A stretch of 64,000 nucleotides of DNA from an uncultured Lachnospiraceae bacterium (GTDB lineage: Bacteria > Bacillota > Clostridia > Lachnospirales > Lachnospiraceae), in the NCBI GenBank assembly GCA_944381405.1, contig CALWLA010000002.1, positions 1 to 64,000 of the forward strand. The letters run 5' to 3'. How positions within the stretch are numbered: the stretch's first letter is position 1; each line of letters begins with the position of its first letter. Positions 59,117 to 64,000 of this stretch are shown piece by piece. The notes under the pieces are model-generated. The model did no database searches. It had not been told where the DNA came from and saw only the letters and a list, made by a program, of their open reading frames with translations. The translations under genes and the position numbers were made by a program.

Positions 59117-60721
59117 CTATTTCACATTCCATTTGGCCAGAAGGCTCCGGATATCCTTGGTGAGTCGGCGCATATCCGCATTGGCTCCCTCCCGGCTCTC
59201 GGAAACCAGCTCCGTAAGCTCTGCAAGCGCCAGGGTAAGCTCCTGCTGCACCGTGGTATTCCGCACGGAAATGGCGGTTTCCTTTTTGATGAAATGAGGC
59301 TCCGCCTCGAACTCATAGCGTCCCTCTGCAAGATCGTAGACCGATCCGCTGTAGGGGCAGGAGGCCTCAAGGCCCGTTTCCTTTTTGATCAGCGCGGAAA
59401 GCTCCGTCATGGACTCGTCGTCGCCATGCACCAGGAACAGCTGCTCCGGTCCCTCCCGGAAGGCCTGGATCCACTCCAGAAGCCCCTGCTGGTCCGCATG
59501 GGAGCTCATGCTGCCCATGGTCTCGATCTGGGCCTTCACGTCGATCTCCTCCCCGAAGATCTTGACGGATTCCGCTCCCTCCTGCAGGGTCCTGCCCAGG
59601 GTGCCCGCAGCCTGGAAGCCTGCGAATACCACGGTGCATTCCCGCCTCCAGAGGTTGTGCTTCAGATGATGGCGGATACGGCCTGCATCGCACATGCCGG
59701 AAGCCGCCAGGATCACCTTTGGCTCCATATCGAAGTTGATGGCCTTGGAATCTTCTGCGGAAACGCTCAGATGCAGGCCCTTGAAGCCGATGGGATTGAT
59801 GCCCTTCTGCACCAGCTCTCTTGTCTCCGCATCGTAACACTCCGTCAGGTTCTCCTTGAACACGCTGGTGGCCTGCACCGCAAGAGGGCTGTCCACATAG
59901 ACCGGGAAGTTTTCATGCCCTGAGATCAGGTTCTGCTGCTTTAAGCAGCGGATCAGGTACAAAAGCTCCTGGGTACGGCCCACCGCAAAGGCGGGGATGA
60001 TCACGTTTCCGCCCCGGTCCAGGGTCTCCTGGATGATGCGCCGAAGCTCCTCCAGATGATCCAGGCTCTTGTCGTGATGCCGGTTTCCGTAAGTGCTCTC
60101 CATTACCACATAATCCGCCTCGGCGATGTACTGGGGATCCCGGATCAGGGGCTTGTCCTTGTTTCCGATGTCGCCGGAAAAGACGATCTTCTTTTTCACC
60201 CCGTCTTCGTTGATCCAGATCTCCAGGGAAGCGGAGCCCAGCAGATGTCCCGCGTCGGTAAAGCGCACCTTTACCGTATCGGAAAGCTCCACCACATGGT
60301 CGTAGGGCACCGGGCTGAAGTTTTTGATCACCGCCTCTGCATCCTGTACCGTGTAGAGAGGCTCCACCGCGGCCTTTCCGGCACGCTGTCCCTTCCGGTT
60401 CTGCCACTCCGCCTCCTGTTCCTGGATGTGGGCGCTGTCCAGGAGCATGATGCTGTCCAGATCCATGGAGGCGTTGGTGGTGACGATGGTTCCGTTGAAG
60501 CCCTGCTTATATGCCCAGGGGATCAGGCCTGCATGGTCGATGTGGGCATGGGTCAGCAGGATATAATCGATCTCGCTGTAGGGGACCGGCAGAGGCGCGT
60601 TTTCATAGACGTTTCTGCCCTGCTCCAGTCCGCAGTCAACGAGCACTTTGATGTCCTTTGTTTCCAGAAGATGCTGGGAGCCTGTGACCTCGTGGTCCGC
60701 TCCGATAAATGTCAGTTTCAT
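59117..60721 (-). CDS. Beta-CASP metallo-beta-lactamase-fold RNA hydrolase
   Basis: The 534-residue protein has metallo-beta-lactamase motifs THAHIDHAGLIP, the metal-ligand Asp in FSGDIGN and ESTYGNRHH, plus beta-CASP elements VIIPAFAVGRTQELLY and SGMCDAGRIRHHL and the SSHADQQGLLEW motif. This matches the bacterial CPSF73/Ysh1-like group rather than RNase J, which has an extra C-terminal domain. It probably hydrolyses RNA. It shares a transcript with rnhA, another RNA-cutting enzyme. Confidence 0.88.
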   Translation of the reverse strand: MKLTFIGADHEVTGSQHLLETKDIKVLVDCGLEQGRNVYENAPLPVPYSEIDYILLTHAHIDHAGLIPWAYKQGFNGTIVTTNASMDLDSIMLLDSAHIQEQEAEWQNRKGQRAGKAAVEPLYTVQDAEAVIKNFSPVPYDHVVELSDTVKVRFTDAGHLLGSASLEIWINEDGVKKKIVFSGDIGNKDKPLIRDPQYIAEADYVVMESTYGNRHHDKSLDHLEELRRIIQETLDRGGNVIIPAFAVGRTQELLYLIRCLKQQNLISGHENFPVYVDSPLAVQATSVFKENLTECYDAETRELVQKGINPIGFKGLHLSVSAEDSKAINFDMEPKVILAASGMCDAGRIRHHLKHNLWRRECTVVFAGFQAAGTLGRTLQEGAESVKIFGEEIDVKAQIETMGSMSSHADQQGLLEWIQAFREGPEQLFLVHGDDESMTELSALIKKETGLEASCPYSGSVYDLAEGRYEFEAEPHFIKKETAISVRNTTVQQELTLALAELTELVSESREGANADMRRLTKDIRSLLAKWNVK

Positions 60722-60799
60722 GGACTTATCCCTCCTTAAGGCCCATTGTTTTACTATTATACCTGAAAATACGCCGCCTCACAAGTTTTTCCCCAAAAA

Positions 60800-60830
60800 G
60801 GCAAAAGGGACAGACGCCGGCGTCTGTCCC
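60800..60830 (-). terminator. Terminator after the liv operon
   Basis: GGGACAGACGCC and GGCGTCTGTCCC (60807-60830) form a perfect 24-base palindrome, followed on the minus strand by TTTTGCC and another T run. It lies about 75 bases after livF. Confidence 0.8.
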
Positions 60831-60904
60831 CCTGTATGCTTTTTTCTTTTGCAATTTTTTCAAATGAAAGGCTACCGCCGTGCGCTTTCGGCAGCATGGA
60901 AGCC

Positions 60905-61618
60905 TTATTCGGAAAGATACGCCGCCTTTACCTGGGGATTTTCCATAAGCTCGTGAGCGTCTCCCTCCAGCACGATCTTTCCGGTCTCCAGCACATAGGC
61001 CCGGTTGGCGATGGCCAGGGCCTTGTTGGCGTTCTGCTCCACCAGAAGCACCGTTACGCCGTCGGCGTTGATCTTCTGGATGATGTCGAAGATCTCGTTG
61101 ACATAGATGGGAGAAAGTCCCATGGAGGGCTCGTCCAGCAGCATCAGCCTGGGCTTTGACATCAGGGCCCGGCCCATGGCCAGCATCTGCTGCTCGCCGC
61201 CGGAAAGGGTACCGGCCCGCTGCTCCTTCCGTTCCAGAAGCCTGGGGAAGCGGTCATAGACCATCTGCAGGGTCTGCTCCGTTTCCGCCTTGTCCTTTCT
61301 GGTAAAGGCCCCCAGCATCAGGTTCTGATAAACGGACAGGTCCGCAAAGACCCTCCTGCCCTCGGGCACATGGGCGATGCCCTGCCCCACCAGCTTGTAG
61401 CCCGGGGTCTTGGAGATATCCTTTCCCTCGTAGGTCACCTTGCCGCTCCTTGCAGGGATCAGCCCTGTTACGGTCTGCAGGGTGGTGGTCTTTCCGGCGC
61501 CGTTGGCGCCGATCAGCGTGACGATCTCCCCCTTTCCCACATGAAAGGAGATGTCCTTGATGGCATGAATCACGCCGTAATATACGTTCAGATCTTTTAC
61601 TTCAAGTATGTTTTCCAT
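60905..61618 (-). CDS. livF: Branched-chain amino-acid ABC transporter ATPase
   Basis: The 237-residue ATPase has Walker A GANGAGKTT, signature LSGGEQQMLAMGRAL, Walker B LMLLDEPSMGLSP and the switch segment VLLVEQNANKAL. Its size and the VRPSEGRRVFADLSV-like segment (here VPEGRRVFADLSV) fit LivF. It is the last gene of the liv operon, 12 bases after livG. Confidence 0.95.
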   Translation of the reverse strand: MENILEVKDLNVYYGVIHAIKDISFHVGKGEIVTLIGANGAGKTTTLQTVTGLIPARSGKVTYEGKDISKTPGYKLVGQGIAHVPEGRRVFADLSVYQNLMLGAFTRKDKAETEQTLQMVYDRFPRLLERKEQRAGTLSGGEQQMLAMGRALMSKPRLMLLDEPSMGLSPIYVNEIFDIIQKINADGVTVLLVEQNANKALAIANRAYVLETGKIVLEGDAHELMENPQVKAAYLSE

Positions 61619-61630
61619 CCCAGTCTCTCC

Positions 61631-62437
61631 TTAATCTCCCAGATAGGCCTTGATGACTTCCGGATTGTTCAGGACCTCCTTGGTGGCTCCACTGCAGAGC
61701 ACCTGGCCGAAGTTCAGCACCGTCAGCTCCTCGCAGATACCGCTTACCAGCTTCATGTCGTGCTCGATCAGGAGGATGGTCATGTCAAAGCTGTCCCGCA
61801 CGAAGCGGATGGTATCCATCAGCTCCTGGGTCTCCTGGGGGTTCATGCCCGCCGCAGGCTCATCCAGCAAAAGGAGCTTTGGCTCCGTTGCCAGGGCCCT
61901 TGCGATCTCCAGCTTTCTCTGACGTCCGTAAGGTAGCTGAGAGGCCTTGTAGGACGCAGCCTCATCCAGATCAAAGACCTTCAGGATCTCCATGGCCTTT
62001 TCGTTCATAGCCCGCTCCATTTTGTAGAATTTCGGGGTCCGGAAAATGCCAGAGACCGTTCCGTAAACATAATGGGCGTGAAGTCCCGCCTTGACGTTGT
62101 CCAGCACCGACAGGTTGCCGAAAAGCCGGATATTCTGGAAGGTACGGGCGATGCCCGCGTGGTTGATGTCGATGGTATGCTTGCCTGTGATATTTTCGCC
62201 GTCCAGCAGGATGCTTCCCGTGTCCGGCTTGTACACGCCAGTAAGCAGGTTGAACACCGTGGTCTTACCTGCGCCGTTGGGTCCGATGAGGCCGTAAAGC
62301 TCATGCTTTTTGATCTGCATGTGGAAATTTTCCACGGCCTTCAGGCCGCCGAAGGAAATGCTCAGGTTTTCCACATTCAGCATCAGGCCCTTTTCCTGCC
62401 TTACATCTGCCGCTTTGATGATCTTCTCTTCCATCAC
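61631..62437 (-). CDS. livG: Branched-chain amino-acid ABC transporter ATPase
   Basis: The 268-residue ATPase has Walker A GPNGAGKTT, YGRQRKLEIARAL as the signature region, Walker B LLLLDEPAAGMNP and switch ILLIEHDM. The N-terminus is longer than usual by about 15 residues. It overlaps livM by 4 bases. Together with LivF it drives the LivHM channel. Confidence 0.95.
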   Translation of the reverse strand: MMEEKIIKAADVRQEKGLMLNVENLSISFGGLKAVENFHMQIKKHELYGLIGPNGAGKTTVFNLLTGVYKPDTGSILLDGENITGKHTIDINHAGIARTFQNIRLFGNLSVLDNVKAGLHAHYVYGTVSGIFRTPKFYKMERAMNEKAMEILKVFDLDEAASYKASQLPYGRQRKLEIARALATEPKLLLLDEPAAGMNPQETQELMDTIRFVRDSFDMTILLIEHDMKLVSGICEELTVLNFGQVLCSGATKEVLNNPEVIKAYLGD

Positions 62438-63504
62438 TGGGCCTCCTTTCCGGCTTCAGCCTTTTTCCCGCTGAAGAAACGCTCCTTTATGCTCTTTCTC
62501 CAAGCGATGGCCTTGGGCGCCGAGTTAAAGAGCATCATGGTGATCAGCACGATGGCATAGATCAGCATCCGGTAGTCTGAGAGAAATCTGAGCTTTTCCG
62601 GAAGGATGGTCAGGATAAAGGCCGCGATGACGGAGCCCCGGATATTTCCGATGCCGCCCAGCACCACGAACACCAGGATCATGATGGACTGGTTGTAGCC
62701 GAAGTTCTTAGAGGTGGCCTGGAGGGTGCTTAAGTTATGGGAATACAGCACGCCTGCGACGCCTGCCAGAGCTGCAGAGATCACAAAGGCCATCATCTTG
62801 TACTTGGAAACGGAAAGTCCGATGGACTCCGCTGCGATCCGGTTGTCCCGGATGGCCATGATGGCTCTTCCCTGTCTGGAATTCACCAGATTCAGCACGA
62901 TGAACAGGGTGATGAACACCAGGATGATGCCGGTGGTAAAGGTAGCCGTCCTGGGCAGGCCGCTGATTCCCTGGGCGCCGTTGATGATCTCGATGCCGTT
63001 CTCGCTCAGTCCAAGGCTCAGGGAATCCTTCATGGAAAAATGCAGTCCATTTTCATCCACACCTACATACACGGCGTTCACCACGTTTTTGATGATCTCG
63101 CCAAAGGCCAGGGTGACGATGGCCAGATAGTCTCCCCGAAGCCGCAGGACGGGGATACCGATGAGAAATCCGAACACTGCCGTTACAGCAGCGCCGATCA
63201 CAAGGGCCAGCAAAAGCTCTGCCATCTCCGGGATCTTTCCATCCACACAGACGGCGAAGATGGCGCTGGAATAAGCACCGATGCACATGAAGCCGGCATG
63301 GCCCAGGGACAGCTCTCCAGAGATGCCCACCACCAGGTTCAGGGAAACCGCCAGGATCACATAGTAACAGATGGGCACCATCAGTCCCTTCATCAGGGAG
63401 GACATGTTGCCGCTCATGATCAGTCCCTGACAGATCAGATAAAACAGCAGAACCATGGCATAGGTGATGGCATTCTGTCTGAAGGTTTTGTTTTTGATTT
63501 TCAT
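62434..63504 (-). CDS. livM: Branched-chain amino-acid ABC transporter permease
   Basis: The 356-residue permease has about 8-9 hydrophobic segments. Landmarks are LVVGISGELSLGHAGFMCIGAYSSA, typical of LivM, a RLRGDYLAIVTLAFGEIIKN segment, and VLGGIGNIRGSVIAAF near the C-terminus. It follows livH by 16 bases and overlaps livG by 4 bases. Confidence 0.94.
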   Translation of the reverse strand: MKIKNKTFRQNAITYAMVLLFYLICQGLIMSGNMSSLMKGLMVPICYYVILAVSLNLVVGISGELSLGHAGFMCIGAYSSAIFAVCVDGKIPEMAELLLALVIGAAVTAVFGFLIGIPVLRLRGDYLAIVTLAFGEIIKNVVNAVYVGVDENGLHFSMKDSLSLGLSENGIEIINGAQGISGLPRTATFTTGIILVFITLFIVLNLVNSRQGRAIMAIRDNRIAAESIGLSVSKYKMMAFVISAALAGVAGVLYSHNLSTLQATSKNFGYNQSIMILVFVVLGGIGNIRGSVIAAFILTILPEKLRFLSDYRMLIYAIVLITMMLFNSAPKAIAWRKSIKERFFSGKKAEAGKEAQ

Positions 63505-63520
63505 TTGATGCCTCCCGCCT

Positions 63521-64000
63521 TTATACTTTTTCCTGAATCTGCTTGCCCAGAAGACCCGTGGGCCGTACCAGAAGCACGATGATCAGCACGGAGAACACGA
63601 TAGCATCCGAAAGCTGTGAGGAAATATATGCCTTGGACAGATTCTCGATGACGCCCATGGCGATGCCGCCGATGAGGGCTCCGGGAATGGAGCCGATGCC
63701 GCCGAATACGGCTGCCGTAAAGGCCTTGATGCCGGGCATGGCGCCGGTGGTGGAGGAAAGCACCGGATAGGAGGAACAAAGCAGCACTCCTGCAATGGCC
63801 GCCAGTGCGGAACCGATGGCAAAGGTCACGGCGATGGTGCGGTTCACGTTGATGCCCATCAGGGTAGCTGCTCCCTTGTCCTCGGAAACTGCCAGCATGG
63901 CCTGGCCGGTTTTCGTCCGGTTGATGAAGGTGGTCAGGGCCAGAAGGATCACGGCGCAGCTCAGGATGGTCACCAGGGTCTCGCCGGAAACCGTTACCTG
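63521..64000 (-). CDS. livH: Branched-chain amino-acid ABC transporter permease (5' end outside window)
   Basis: The open frame continues to the right edge, so the N-terminus is missing. The visible 159 residues include INRTKTGQAMLAVSEDKGAA, SYPVLSSTTGAMPGIKAF and FGGIGSIPGALIGGI, typical of LivH. Four or five membrane segments are visible. The binding protein LivJ/K and the promoter must lie outside the window. Confidence 0.93.
   Translation of the reverse strand, partial: QVTVSGETLVTILSCAVILLALTTFINRTKTGQAMLAVSEDKGAATLMGINVNRTIAVTFAIGSALAAIAGVLLCSSYPVLSSTTGAMPGIKAFTAAVFGGIGSIPGALIGGIAMGVIENLSKAYISSQLSDAIVFSVLIIVLLVRPTGLLGKQIQEKV

Overview
The window looks like a chromosomal segment of a Gram-positive Clostridia bacterium, most plausibly a gut Lachnospiraceae-type anaerobe. 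The signs are GGAGG-type ribosome binding sites, SipW-type signal peptidase with BsaA/TasA-like substrates, a class B sortase, a PurO-type IMP cyclohydrolase in place of full-length PurH, an AroE-AroK fusion and 4-base gene overlaps. The species assignment is an inference. Nearly every gene is on the minus strand, so transcription runs from high to low coordinates.

1-16,010 is an accessory cell-surface locus. Read in the direction of transcription it holds a small XRE regulator, class B sortase, a giant GGFxG-repeat surface protein of about 3,050 codons split by one in-frame TAA, a BsaA-like protein, SipW signal peptidase, a second BsaA-like protein, a sortase-anchored protein with a VPKTG signal, and a small cysteine-rich protein. 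A second XRE regulator is transcribed divergently. Two copies of the same roughly 80-base hairpin element bracket the locus, one after its last gene and one after the neighbouring oligopeptide transporter operon. Parts of the giant gene and of one BsaA gene are far more AT-rich than the rest, which suggests mosaic exchange.

16,062-23,800 is an oligopeptide/dipeptide ABC transporter (oppA-oppA-oppB-oppC-oppD-oppF) with two tandem binding-protein paralogues. 23,803-32,460 is an aromatic amino-acid operon, aroF-tyrA-aroB-aroA-aroC-pheA-aroEK-aroQ, which covers the whole route from erythrose-4-phosphate and PEP to chorismate and on to prephenate products. Upstream of aroF is what appears to be a complete ribosome-mediated transcription attenuator: promoter, ribosome binding site, a 30-codon leader peptide with the run YYFYFYFTF, three mutually exclusive RNA pairings and an intrinsic terminator. 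I regard this as the most interesting element in the window.

32,415-46,520 is a purine biosynthesis cluster (purB, then purE-purF-purM-purN-purO-AICAR transformylase-purD-purL) followed by an aminotransferase. purE is preceded by a long leader with its own promoter, a 52-codon small ORF and a terminator. purC and purK are not in the window. 46,558-55,335 is a tightly packed operon of phoH, ybeY, a MurJ/SpoVB-like flippase, two flavoprotein genes, proB, proA and a DUF896 gene. rpsU, alaS, rnhA and a beta-CASP metallo-hydrolase follow to 60,721. The right end, 60,905-64,000, is a branched-chain amino-acid ABC transporter (livH partial, livM, livG, livF). I saw no rRNA, tRNA, CRISPR array or intact mobile element.
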